The notes beneath the pieces were generated by a model. That model had not been told where the DNA came from, searched no databases, and saw only the letters and a program-made list of their open reading frames with translations. DNA of 39,117 bases from NCBI GenBank assembly GCA_002337455.1, contig DDGC01000004.1:1-39117 (forward strand), given 5' to 3'. Both the position numbers and the translations under genes were made by a program. The DNA comes from Rhizobiales bacterium UBA1912 (GTDB lineage Bacteria > Pseudomonadota > Alphaproteobacteria > Rhizobiales > Devosiaceae). Positions 7,151 to 13,985 of the stretch are shown one piece after another (the stretch's first letter is position 1; every line of letters begins with the position of its first letter).

Positions 7151-7573
7151 ATGACACGGGTATCGCTGTTTTCCGCCCCCTTTCTTCTAGGGTTCGACAC
7201 GTTCGAAGAACGCTTCGACCGCCTTGCGCGCGCCACTGAAGGCTATCCTCCCTACAATATCGAGCGGGCCACCGCCGAGGCGGGGGACGAGACCTACAGG
7301 ATCGCCATTGCGGTCGCTGGTTTTTCTCGTAACGATCTGGAAGTGATTGGGGAGGATAATCAGCTCATCGTGCGGGGCCGGCAGACTGAAGACGGTGCGC
7401 GCCAATATCTGCATCGCGGCATTGCCGCAAGGCAGTTTCAGCGCACTTTCCTGCTTGCCGACGGCATGAGGATAGAGGGCGCCGAACTGAAAGACGGCCT
7501 CCTCGTTATCACCGTATACCGGCCCGTCACCCAGACCGTGACCCGCCGTATCGAGATCAGTTCGGTCGAGTAG
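7151..7573 (+). CDS. Hsp20 (alpha-crystallin) small heat-shock protein
   Basis: A 140-residue IbpA-type chaperone that binds unfolding proteins without ATP. It has a short N-terminal arm (VSLFSAPFLLGFDTFEERFD), the entry motif GYPPYNIER at residues 31-39, and an alpha-crystallin domain from about 42 to 128. That domain includes VAGFSRNDLEV, QYLHRGIAARQFQRTFLLAD and DGLLVITVYRPV. A short tail follows, containing RRIEISS in place of the usual IxI anchor. The start fits the family N-terminus. An ATG at 7140 gives only four codons and overlaps this start as ATGA. First gene of an operon with the DUF1150 gene (13 bases later) and VOC gene. Expression is predicted to be controlled twice, by RpoH and by the leader hairpin. 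Confidence 0.95.
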   Translation: MTRVSLFSAPFLLGFDTFEERFDRLARATEGYPPYNIERATAEAGDETYRIAIAVAGFSRNDLEVIGEDNQLIVRGRQTEDGARQYLHRGIAARQFQRTFLLADGMRIEGAELKDGLLVITVYRPVTQTVTRRIEISSVE

Positions 7574-7586
7574 AAAGGTATGCGTT

Positions 7587-7889
7587 ATGAACAAGCCAAT
7601 TGAAAAGACGGCGTTCTTCGACGCCCATCTGGGTGTTGAGGCCGAACCGCTCAAGGCGCTGACCGCTGCGCAGTTTGCCGCGCTGGGCGCCGGGGATATC
7701 GTGTTCTGGAAGCAGATGGATGCGGGCGAGTTGGCCGAATTCATCCCCCAGGCTGCCATGGCGCCTGCCGAACAACGACTGGAATTGCTCATGAGTGCCG
7801 ACGGTGCTCCCGTTCTGATCGCCGATTCCGAAGAAGCGATCATGGACTGGATCGACGGCCATGAAGTGCAACTGGCGACGTTGCACTAA
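7587..7889 (+). CDS. DUF1150 family protein
   Basis: A 100-residue acidic, soluble protein. It is recognised by the family pattern of an N-terminal segment ending in LTAAQFAALGAGDIVFWKQM (residues 28-47), followed by a helix and a C-terminal segment with GAPVLIADSEEAI. The family occurs in Hyphomicrobiales and is regularly found directly behind hsp20 genes, as here with a 13-base gap. No function is established. Constant linkage to a small heat-shock gene suggests a helper in heat or oxidative stress; that is inference. It should be co-transcribed from the RpoH promoter at 7047. Confidence 0.9.
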   Translation: MNKPIEKTAFFDAHLGVEAEPLKALTAAQFAALGAGDIVFWKQMDAGELAEFIPQAAMAPAEQRLELLMSADGAPVLIADSEEAIMDWIDGHEVQLATLH

Positions 7890-7891
7890 CC

Positions 7892-8299
7892 ATGAGCGAG
7901 CCTACCAAGAGCGTGCCGGTGCTGCGTGTGGCTCGTCCTACCGACAACATCGACGCGCTCCTGCATTTCTATCGCGACGGCCTCGGACTTGAACTTCTGT
8001 CGCGCTTCGACGCGCATAACGGGTTCGATGGCATAATCCTGGGCGGACGTGGCGCGCCCTATCACCTCGAATTTACCCGCGCGCATGGCCATGCTGCCGG
8101 ACGCGCGCCGACCGAAGACAATCTGCTGGTCTTTTACCTGCCCGACGAGACCGCCTATCGGGAGTCGCGCGATCGCATGGAGGCGGCGGGCTACGCACCG
8201 GTCAAATCCTTCAACCCATGGTGGGATGCCGAAGGCATGACATTTGAAGACCCCGACGGCTATCGTGTCGTGCTCTATAACGACAGCTGGAAGCGCTGA
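7892..8299 (+). CDS. VOC-superfamily (glyoxalase/bleomycin-resistance fold) protein
   Basis: A 135-residue protein with two beta-alpha-beta-beta-beta modules. The first contains VARPTDNIDALLHFYRDGLG then LGGRGAPYHLEF. The second contains NLLVFYLPDETAY and FNPWWDAEGMTFEDPDGYRV. Metal ligand candidates are the His in YHLEF and the acidic residues near the end of the second module. The substrate is not predictable. It lies two bases after the DUF1150 stop, and a strong terminator follows, so it is the last gene of the heat-shock operon. Its place there is not typical of all hsp20 operons and may reflect detoxification of a stress product. Confidence 0.85.
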   Translation: MSEPTKSVPVLRVARPTDNIDALLHFYRDGLGLELLSRFDAHNGFDGIILGGRGAPYHLEFTRAHGHAAGRAPTEDNLLVFYLPDETAYRESRDRMEAAGYAPVKSFNPWWDAEGMTFEDPDGYRVVLYNDSWKR

Positions 8300-8300
8300 G

Positions 8301-8336
8301 AAAAAAGGGCCGCCCCGCATGGGACGGCCCTTTTTT
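8301..8336 (+). terminator. Strong intrinsic terminator of the hsp20 operon
   Basis: Stem GGGCCGCCCC/GGGACGGCCC with loop GCAT, followed by six T residues and preceded by six A residues. It begins 2 bases after the VOC stop codon and could act in both directions. Confidence 0.93.
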
Positions 8337-8356
8337 GTATCATGCGAGTCGGCTGG

Positions 8357-8398
8357 GCTTTCGCACCGGAAAAATGGTATCCATTTTCTAGAAACGCT
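8357..8398. repeat. Dispersed bipartite palindrome, divergent copy
   Basis: Outer arms TTTC/GAAA and inner arms AAAATGG/CCATTTT with loop TAT, ending in GAAACGCTAT. It keeps the layout of the family described at 38943-38987 but not its exact sequence. It lies between the terminator of the hsp20 operon and the leader of the secreted-protein gene. Confidence 0.55.
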
Positions 8399-8419
8399 AT
8401 GGGCGCTGTGGAGGGAGCC

Positions 8420-9022
8420 ATGATCCGGACCGGTCTCGCTGTGATGGCCATGCTTTTTGGCATGAACGGGGCATCAGCCCAGACGGTCGAGAGCATCTAT
8501 ACCGATTTCGATGCTGCCCAGTGCGCCATGTTTGCGCCGGGCGATCCTGAAAATGGCGTGCCGCGGCAGGCGGTTTGTCCCGGTTATGGGGGCTATCCGG
8601 TGCTGCTCCAGTCGATCGGGGACAATCAGAGCCTTTATTTCGGGTTTCCCCCGGATGGCGAGTTGATCTCGCGCTGGGCGAGCTTTGTCGATACGGGCAC
8701 GGCGCACGATGTAATCGAATGGCGGGTGCGCACCGAGGGTGACCGGAGAGTGCCGCTGGCCACCATCCAGCGCTGGTTCGTCGACGTGCCCGAGCGCGAA
8801 AGCCCAGTCGAAGTGCTTGTCGTCCAGAAAGTAGGGCTGATTGAAGCCTGGCAGGGCTGCATCGTGGGCTATGTGGTGGCCACGGGCAATCCCAATGCCA
8901 ACGAGGCGGCGCGCACGATTGCCGACACATTTGGCAGCGCACCCCAATGCCGGACCATAGAGCCGGTGATCGAGGAGGGCACCGTGCCGCTGCCGCAATA
9001 CATGCTTTACGGCTACGACTAG
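8420..9022 (+). CDS. Secreted hypothetical protein
   Basis: A 200-residue protein I do not recognise. The ATG at 8420 has GGAGGGAG five bases upstream and begins a clear signal peptide (MIRTGLAVMAMLFGMNGASA, cleavage before Q21), so the product is periplasmic or exported. The mature part is rich in beta-strand patterns and has four cysteines (CAMF, VCPG, GCIV, QCRT) that could form two disulfides. A frame extension upstream to 8342 only covers repeat DNA. It is transcribed alone between two terminators. Confidence 0.75.
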   Translation: MIRTGLAVMAMLFGMNGASAQTVESIYTDFDAAQCAMFAPGDPENGVPRQAVCPGYGGYPVLLQSIGDNQSLYFGFPPDGELISRWASFVDTGTAHDVIEWRVRTEGDRRVPLATIQRWFVDVPERESPVEVLVVQKVGLIEAWQGCIVGYVVATGNPNANEAARTIADTFGSAPQCRTIEPVIEEGTVPLPQYMLYGYD

Positions 9023-9048
9023 GGCCGGGACGCCATCAGCCGAAATTC

Positions 9049-9075
9049 AAAAGGCCGCCCCGGACGGGCGGCCTT
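9049..9075. terminator. Bidirectional terminator between the secreted-protein gene and ptsN
   Basis: Stem AAGGCCGCCCC/CGGGCGGCCTT with a short loop, flanked by AAA on the left and TTATT on the right. It lies between convergent genes, 26 bases after the secreted-protein stop and 28 bases after the ptsN stop. Confidence 0.75.
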
Positions 9076-9103
9076 ATTCATATCGAGCGTAGAGTCGTGC
9101 GAC

Positions 9104-9571
9104 TCAGGCCGCGCTGATGGCTTCGGCGGGGGTGGTGAGGATGTCCCGCAGCTTGGTTTCGTCCTTGGTTGCACGGAGCCGATCGACGACGCCATCGGCG
9201 CGCAAAAGGCGCGCGACGCGGCTGAGCGCCTTGAGATGATCGGCGCCCGAGCCCTCGGGGGCCAGGAGCATCATGACCAGATCCACGGGCTGGTCATCGA
9301 CCGCATCGAAATCGATTGGCTGGGCAAGGCGGGCAAAAACCGCCGTGACACAGGGCAGGCCCTTGATCTTGCCATGCGGGATGGCAATGCCATTGCCCAG
9401 GCCGGTCGATCCAAGCTGTTCGCGGTTCTGCAGGGTCTCGAAGATCACCTGCGAATCGATACCGACAAGTTCAGACGCACGATCAGCCAGAAGTTGGAGG
9501 AGCTGGCGTTTGCTCGCGACCTTAGCGCAGGCAATGATCGAATCCTGCGACAGGATGTCAGCAAGTTCCAT
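9104..9571 (-). CDS. ptsN: Nitrogen-regulatory phosphotransferase EIIA-Ntr
   Basis: A 155-residue PTS EIIA type-2 domain, the terminal phospho-acceptor of the nitrogen PTS. Phosphorylated by NPr, it controls potassium, nitrogen and carbon functions rather than sugar uptake. The phosphorylated histidine is H66 in GNGIAIPHGKIKG, and the downstream PIDFDAVDDQPVDLVMMLLA block is characteristic. It lies 166 bases downstream of hpf on the same strand, and the gap contains a palindromic repeat (9679-9729). In most proteobacteria rpoN, hpf and ptsN are adjacent; here rpoN is at 28175 on the other strand. Confidence 0.95.
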   Translation of the reverse strand: MELADILSQDSIIACAKVASKRQLLQLLADRASELVGIDSQVIFETLQNREQLGSTGLGNGIAIPHGKIKGLPCVTAVFARLAQPIDFDAVDDQPVDLVMMLLAPEGSGADHLKALSRVARLLRADGVVDRLRATKDETKLRDILTTPAEAISAA

Positions 9572-9678
9572 TTAACAAACCTTTTGGGTGACGTTTCTCG
9601 TTTATGACCGCCGACAATCTCGTCTCAAGCCCACGCCATTTCCGTTGTACTATACAACGGTCGGCGGGCGGTGTGTCC

Positions 9679-9729
9679 GGCGCGTTTCCAAACGGAAAGG
9701 GTGGCATCCACCCTTCCCGGAAACGCGCC
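9679..9729. repeat. Dispersed palindrome between hpf and ptsN
   Basis: Perfect outer arms GGCGCGTTTCC/GGAAACGCGCC enclose inner arms AAGGGTGG/CCACCCTT with loop CAT. Same layout as the copies at 16264, 22280, 23145 and 38943, but with different inner arms that still pair. It lies 8 bases downstream of the hpf stop. Confidence 0.8.
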
Positions 9730-9737
9730 AATGCGCG

Positions 9738-10307
9738 TCATGTTTGCGACAGGGCAGGATCGATCCATCCAATGTTCCCGTCGGCCCGGCGGTAAACCAC
9801 ATTCATGCCCCCATGTCCAGCGTGCCGGAACACAATTACATCTGACTGTGACAGATCGAGCTCCATAACGGCCTCGCCCACGCTCATGGTGCGCAGATTG
9901 GAGGTCGCTTCGGCAATGACGGGGGGCGCGAAATCCTCGTCGAGTTCGATATCGTCGTCGGGCGCGGCGAGCACATAGGCCGAATAGCCGTCCTCGGACC
10001 CGTTAGCGGCGCGCCTATGGTTCTTGAGCTTGCGCTTGTAGCGCCGCAGGCGCTTTTCGATGTGCGTGGCCATATCTTCATAGGCCGCGATGGCATCATT
10101 GGCAGAGGCCGTCGCCTGCAGTACGACGCCGGTATCAAGATGTATCATGCAATCAGCCCTGAACCCGATGCCTTCGGGCTCGAGGGTCAGATGACCGTCA
10201 TATCCTCCATCGAAATATTTCCCCACCACGGCGTCGATTCGATCAGTGGCTGTGCCACGGAGTGTTTCCCCGACGTCCATGTTTTTGCCAGATACGCGCA
10301 AGCTCAT
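9738..10307 (-). CDS. hpf: Long-form ribosome hibernation promoting factor
   Basis: A 189-residue long HPF, which pairs two 70S ribosomes into inactive 100S particles. The N-terminal ribosome-binding domain (residues 1-100) starts MSLRVSGKNMDVGETLR and contains ATASANDAIAAYEDMATHIE and KRLRRYKRKLKNH. An acidic linker follows, then the C-terminal dimerisation domain (about 130-189) with GEAVMELDLSQSDVIVFRHA and VVYRRADGNIGWIDP. I use the ATG at 10307 (AAGAGG upstream) because it matches the family start; 20 upstream codons are open but unlike HPF. It precedes ptsN, as usual, but rpoN is missing from its upstream side. Confidence 0.93.
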   Translation of the reverse strand: MSLRVSGKNMDVGETLRGTATDRIDAVVGKYFDGGYDGHLTLEPEGIGFRADCMIHLDTGVVLQATASANDAIAAYEDMATHIEKRLRRYKRKLKNHRRAANGSEDGYSAYVLAAPDDDIELDEDFAPPVIAEATSNLRTMSVGEAVMELDLSQSDVIVFRHAGHGGMNVVYRRADGNIGWIDPALSQT

Positions 10308-10667
10308 GATGGCCTCTTGGTCTGGTTTCGGATGCCCGGCGCGGGAGCCATACTCATGTGCACCCAAGATCTGACGGGCACCGTGGAGTCTAGACCCCTT
10401 GCCTGACCCTTGGCAATCAGAACCGGGCGGGCGGCATCACTTTCAAGTGGTGACAGTGGATAACAACGGGCCGGGGGGGCGCGTTCCCGGGTTGGCGAAA
10501 ATTTCATTATATTGTTTGTTTTCAACGATTTGACGATCGCGACCCCTCGCGGGACGGCGGCGGAAGCCGGTGGCCGGAACGGCACGCGGGGTGCGTTCTT
10601 GTGTCGAGCTGCCCCGACCGGTATAGTCCGGCCTATAATGGCAACTCCAAAAAGCTAAAAAGAGCCA
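10308..10667. other. Divergent regulatory region between hpf and irr
   Basis: A 360-base stretch without a supported gene. On the minus strand TATAAT (10511-10506) with GTCAAA 17 bases upstream is a possible hpf promoter. On the plus strand TATAAT at 10634-10639 is a possible irr -10 box without a good -35 partner. An AT-rich block at 10498-10527 stands out in GC-rich surroundings. I find no clear iron-control box (TTTAGAA-type palindrome). It is also one of the two inferred inversion junctions. Confidence 0.45.
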
Positions 10668-11108
10668 ATGACTGCAACGATTAGGGCCGAGGCGCATCCC
10701 TCACGCGGCCCCTGCCTTATGGCCGTGCTGCGCATGGCCGGGCTGCGGCCCACCCGCCAGCGGCTCGCGCTGGCCGAGCTTCTGTTTTCCGGACCACACC
10801 GGCACGTCAACGCCGAACAGCTCCACTCGGAAGCTGAAGGTGCGGGCGTTTCGGTTTCGCTGGCCACCATCTACAATTCGCTGCACCAGTTCCGGCAGGC
10901 CGGGCTGTTGCGCGAAATTTCGGTGGATGCGGCGCGGTCCTACTTCGACACCGATACGACCGACCACCATCACTTCTTTATCGAGGACGAGCAACGGATC
11001 GAGGACATTCCGTCTGATTCGATCAAGATTGCCGGGATTCCCGATGCCCCCGCGGGCATGAAGGTGACCCATGTGGACGTCATCGTGCGGGTCAAGCGCT
11101 CACAATAG
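10668..11108 (+). CDS. irr: Irr-type Fur-family iron/heme regulator
   Basis: A 146-residue Fur-superfamily protein closest to Irr, the heme-responsive regulator of rhizobial iron metabolism. The DNA-binding half (about 15-85) contains GLRPTRQRLALAELLF and SVSLATIYNSLHQFRQAGLL. The heme-related histidine cluster is HHH at residues 100-102 in TTDHHHFFIEDE. The N-terminal GCPWHD heme-regulatory motif of Bradyrhizobium Irr is not present; the corresponding place reads RGPCLMAVLRMAG. Irr proteins of several other rhizobia also lack it. The start at 10668 has AAAGAG upstream. It is divergent from hpf and convergent with the SH3 gene. Confidence 0.88.
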   Translation: MTATIRAEAHPSRGPCLMAVLRMAGLRPTRQRLALAELLFSGPHRHVNAEQLHSEAEGAGVSVSLATIYNSLHQFRQAGLLREISVDAARSYFDTDTTDHHHFFIEDEQRIEDIPSDSIKIAGIPDAPAGMKVTHVDVIVRVKRSQ

Positions 11109-11178
11109 ATCGTCAACCGGCGAGAGTTGGAGGGCCCGGCGCTGATGCGGCGGGCCCTATCGCGTTCGAGGCCGGTCG

Positions 11179-11754
11179 TTAATCGAAAACTTCACCTTCA
11201 TAGACGCCCCAGAGCGTATCCTGGGCGACAAAGCCCTGATAGCTCTTGGCGTGGCCATCGGGGCCGGTATGGCTGAGGCGGATTTCGCAGGTCGTGCCGG
11301 TACAGGTGTGCACCGATACCAGCATTTTGGGGGCGAGCCAGGCGCGCACTGCCGCATCGGGGCCGGACGCCACCCGCAAGGCAATGGGGCCCTCGGCCTG
11401 CCAGGGGGCGACGAGGGCGGTTCTGTCGCCGACAACCAGGTTCTGGTGCACCCAGCCCTCATCGCCATCCACATCGCGGATGCGGCGCCAGGTATCGAAT
11501 TCGGCGGTGATTTCCACCGGAACGCCAGGGCGCAGGAAGGTAAAGGCGATATCGTACTGGGTGCCCGGCCCGACCCGGACATTGGTGGGGGCGTTACGCA
11601 TCGAAACAAAGCGCGGGATGGGCAAGCCGCTCGAGGCTCCGACCTGGGCGTTCTGGGCAAGGAGCGGGGTGACCGAAAGCGTCGGAGCGCCAAGGGCCAG
11701 AACCAACACCAGCAGCAGGCGAAGCGGGACGAAAAAACGCAAGATTTTACTCAT
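11179..11754 (-). CDS. Exported SH3-like domain protein
   Basis: A 191-residue exported protein. Signal peptide: FVPLRLLLVLVLALGAPTLS region, cleaved near residue 34. Two SH3-like repeats follow: the first with SMRNAPTNVRVGPGTQYDIA and FDTWRRIRDVDGDEGWVHQN, the second a more divergent copy ending in YQGFVAQDTLWGVYEGEVF. Bacterial SH3 domains of this type bind peptidoglycan or other cell-wall ligands in the periplasm; this is the family expectation, not shown here. It is divergent from the hydroxyacid dehydrogenase gene, an arrangement common in the Hyphomicrobiales. Confidence 0.85.
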   Translation of the reverse strand: MSKILRFFVPLRLLLVLVLALGAPTLSVTPLLAQNAQVGASSGLPIPRFVSMRNAPTNVRVGPGTQYDIAFTFLRPGVPVEITAEFDTWRRIRDVDGDEGWVHQNLVVGDRTALVAPWQAEGPIALRVASGPDAAVRAWLAPKMLVSVHTCTGTTCEIRLSHTGPDGHAKSYQGFVAQDTLWGVYEGEVFD

Positions 11755-11898
11755 GAAACAGGCTGAACGCAGCGCCGGCGTACGCGGCAGGACTTTGCAG
11801 CACGGCGCTTTTTCCCTAACAGTACTCGCGCGACCTTAATGGTCGCTGAAAATCATAAAAAGCCGGTGCCGGAGCTAGTCTGCAATAATGGTGATCGT

Positions 11899-12906
11899 GT
11901 GACCCGGGATCGGGCCAAAATCGTCGTATCCCGCCGCCTGCCCGAGCCGGTCGAGGCGCGCATGGCGGCGCTGTTCGACGTCAACTTCAACCAGACCGAC
12001 GCCCCGCTCGATTCGACAGCGCTGTTAAGCGCACTCAACGGAGCCGATGCCCTGGTCTCCTCGATCACCGACCGCATCGATTCCGGGTTCATCGCCCAGA
12101 TGCCTGCGGGCGTCAAACTGATCGCCCAGTTCGGCAACGGGTTCGACAATATCAACATCGAAGCCGCCCACACGGCAGGGATCACCGTCACCAACACCCC
12201 TTCGGTTTTGACCGAGGATACCGCCGACATGGCCATGGCGCTGATGCTGAGCGTGCCGCGCCGGTTGACTGAGGGCGCGCGGGTGCTGCTCAAGGATGGG
12301 ACGTGGCCGGGCTGGTCGCCAACCTGGATGCTGGGCCGGCGGCTGGGTGGCAAGGCGCTGGGGATCGTGGGGCTGGGCCGGATCGGCACGGCAGTGGCGC
12401 GGCGGGCCAGGGCCTTCGGGCTCTCGATCCATTATTGCGGCCGGACGCGGAAGGCGCCGCAGATCGAAGAATCGCTAGGCGCTACCTATTGGGCCTCGCT
12501 CGACGAGATGGTCGAACATGTCGATATCATCTCTCTGCACACGCCGCACACACGCGACACCGTCGATATCCTGTCGGCCGAGCGGATGAAACGGCTCAGG
12601 CCCGGGGCGTTCGTCGTCAACATTTCCCGCCCCGAACTTGTGGACGAGGACGCGCTGGCCGATCTTGTCGCGTCGGGGCATCTTTCCGGTGCGGCGCTCG
12701 ATGTCTTCGAGCACAAAAGAGGGGCCAATCCCAAGCTTTTGGAGCTGGCACGGGCCGACAAGGTGGTGCTGACCCCGCATATGGGTTCGGCCACGCTCGA
12801 AGCGCGGATCGAGATGGGCGAGACGGTGATCGTCAACATCCGCACATTCCTCGACGGCCATACGCCACCGCACCGGGTTTTGCCCGAGGGGCGCTCGCCG
12901 CTCTAG
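11899..12906 (+). CDS. D-2-hydroxyacid dehydrogenase (glyoxylate/hydroxypyruvate reductase type)
   Basis: A 335-residue NAD(P)-dependent D-2-hydroxyacid dehydrogenase, cytosolic. The nucleotide-binding motif GIVGLGRIGTAVARRARAFG is in the middle. The catalytic arginine is in ISRPELVDEDAL, and the catalytic histidine in LTPHMGSATLEAR. This set fits glyoxylate or hydroxypyruvate reductases; the substrate is not certain. I choose the GTG at 11899: GGTGATC just upstream pairs with the 16S rRNA tail, and the protein then begins like the family (AKIVVSRRLPEPVEARM). A longer frame begins with ATG at 11839 but has no ribosome-binding site. Confidence 0.85.
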   Translation: MTRDRAKIVVSRRLPEPVEARMAALFDVNFNQTDAPLDSTALLSALNGADALVSSITDRIDSGFIAQMPAGVKLIAQFGNGFDNINIEAAHTAGITVTNTPSVLTEDTADMAMALMLSVPRRLTEGARVLLKDGTWPGWSPTWMLGRRLGGKALGIVGLGRIGTAVARRARAFGLSIHYCGRTRKAPQIEESLGATYWASLDEMVEHVDIISLHTPHTRDTVDILSAERMKRLRPGAFVVNISRPELVDEDALADLVASGHLSGAALDVFEHKRGANPKLLELARADKVVLTPHMGSATLEARIEMGETVIVNIRTFLDGHTPPHRVLPEGRSPL

Positions 12907-12914
12907 ACCTTGCC

Positions 12915-13340
12915 CTAGAGATAGCCGGTCAATTTCGGCGCCTGCATTTGCTGATCGTGCAGGCCGTCCTCGTAGAAGATCGGGGCAGCATCGAGCTGTT
13001 GGGGCGTCACATCATCGAGCGCGGAAACGTTGACGGCGTGGAACCAGCCGTTGAAGGGCTCCATTTCAAGATAACCGCGGGAGAAGACCTGCGTGCCGCA
13101 TTTCGTGCAGAACATGTGGTCGATCGTGCCCGCCGGCCATGATGACGGGTCTGCGGCGTAGTGGCCGATATGGGCTTCGCCCCCGGTCACCGTGACAGCA
13201 TCGCCATAAACGAACGCCTTGCGATAGCCGGTCTTGAAGCAATAGGTGCAATTGCATTTGCGGATGCCCTCGTCGAGATCGAAGGGGGCGGTGAAGTGGA
13301 CAGCGCCGCAGTGGCAGGAGCCGGCATATGTTCTTTTCAT
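12915..13340 (-). CDS. GFA (glutathione-dependent formaldehyde-activating) family protein
   Basis: A 141-residue GFA/CENP-V fold protein with the zinc-binding cysteines in place: GSCHCGAVHF near the start, CNCTYC around residues 30-35, and FCTKCGTQVF around residues 78-87. The fold is known from glutathione-dependent formaldehyde-activating enzyme, but most small members have unassigned activity. It lies 12 bases downstream of the YCII gene, so both are probably one transcript. A related protein is encoded at 24446-24814. Confidence 0.88.
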   Translation of the reverse strand: MKRTYAGSCHCGAVHFTAPFDLDEGIRKCNCTYCFKTGYRKAFVYGDAVTVTGGEAHIGHYAADPSSWPAGTIDHMFCTKCGTQVFSRGYLEMEPFNGWFHAVNVSALDDVTPQQLDAAPIFYEDGLHDQQMQAPKLTGYL

Positions 13341-13352
13341 GTTTTTTGCTCC

Positions 13353-13778
13353 TCAAGCCCCCGATTTCTGCGCCGCCAGTTCAGCTTCGACCTTCTTGTG
13401 CTGCTCATAACCTTCGCCTTCGGTGGCAAAGTCCTCAAGCTCATGCATCTGGCGGATTTCGAAGCGGTCCTGGCCGTGGGCGATGGGGCATTTGGCGACC
13501 CAGTCGATAGCTTCCTGCAGGGAGGAACAGTTCCAGATCCAGAACCCGGCGATCACTTCCTTGATCTCGGTGAACGGACCATCGGTGACCATGGGTTTGC
13601 CATCGGTGATCTGGACGCGGGCGCCTTTTACCGTGGACATCAGACCCGCGCCATCGACCATGATTCCGGCCTTGACCAGAGCTTCGTTATACTTGCCCAT
13701 TTCGAGCAGCAGGCCCTCTTCGGGCTGGACCTCGGCTTCGCTGTCGGCTGAGGCTTTTATCATGACCATGAAGCGCAT
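13353..13778 (-). CDS. YCII-related (DGPF domain) family protein
   Basis: A 141-residue YCII/DGPF-fold protein starting MRFMVMIKASADSEAE. It carries the hallmark MVTDGPFTEIKEVIAGFWI (about residues 60-78), followed by a helix with EAIDWVAKCP. Members often occur beside ECF sigma factor genes, but none is seen here. The ATG at 13778 has GGGAGAG upstream; 23 further upstream codons are open but not family-like. First gene of a two-gene unit with the GFA gene. Confidence 0.88.
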   Translation of the reverse strand: MRFMVMIKASADSEAEVQPEEGLLLEMGKYNEALVKAGIMVDGAGLMSTVKGARVQITDGKPMVTDGPFTEIKEVIAGFWIWNCSSLQEAIDWVAKCPIAHGQDRFEIRQMHELEDFATEGEGYEQHKKVEAELAAQKSGA

Positions 13779-13924
13779 TTTTCTCTCCCTTGAATATGTG
13801 TCTGCTAAGTCCCTGTTTGTCGCGAGATCGAACGGAAAAGTCTGCAACCTTTCTTGATCTCACTCTAGGACGCAGCCCATTACGCCCGGCCGACATTTCA
13901 TCACTATTTTTTTGTCGATGACAT

Positions 13925-13958
13925 GAAAAAACCCGGCGCTCCTTTCGGGGCGCCGGGC
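13925..13958 (-). terminator. Intrinsic terminator of pnp
   Basis: On the minus strand the stem CCCGGCGCC/GGCGCCGGG, with one mismatched position and a GAAAGG-type loop, is followed by six T residues. It starts about 28 bases after the pnp stop. Confidence 0.9.
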
Positions 13959-13985
13959 TGATTGTTTTGGAAAGAAGCGGGCCGG

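Noticed and set aside
7140..7154. ATG at 7140 as the hsp20 start
   Set aside because: It gives only four codons before a stop and is one base from the AGGA motif. It might be a leader peptide at most.
10452..10462. DnaA-box-like AGTGGATAA near irr
   Set aside because: A single imperfect match without clustering or an AT-rich unwinding region next to it; the gene context is not that of oriC.
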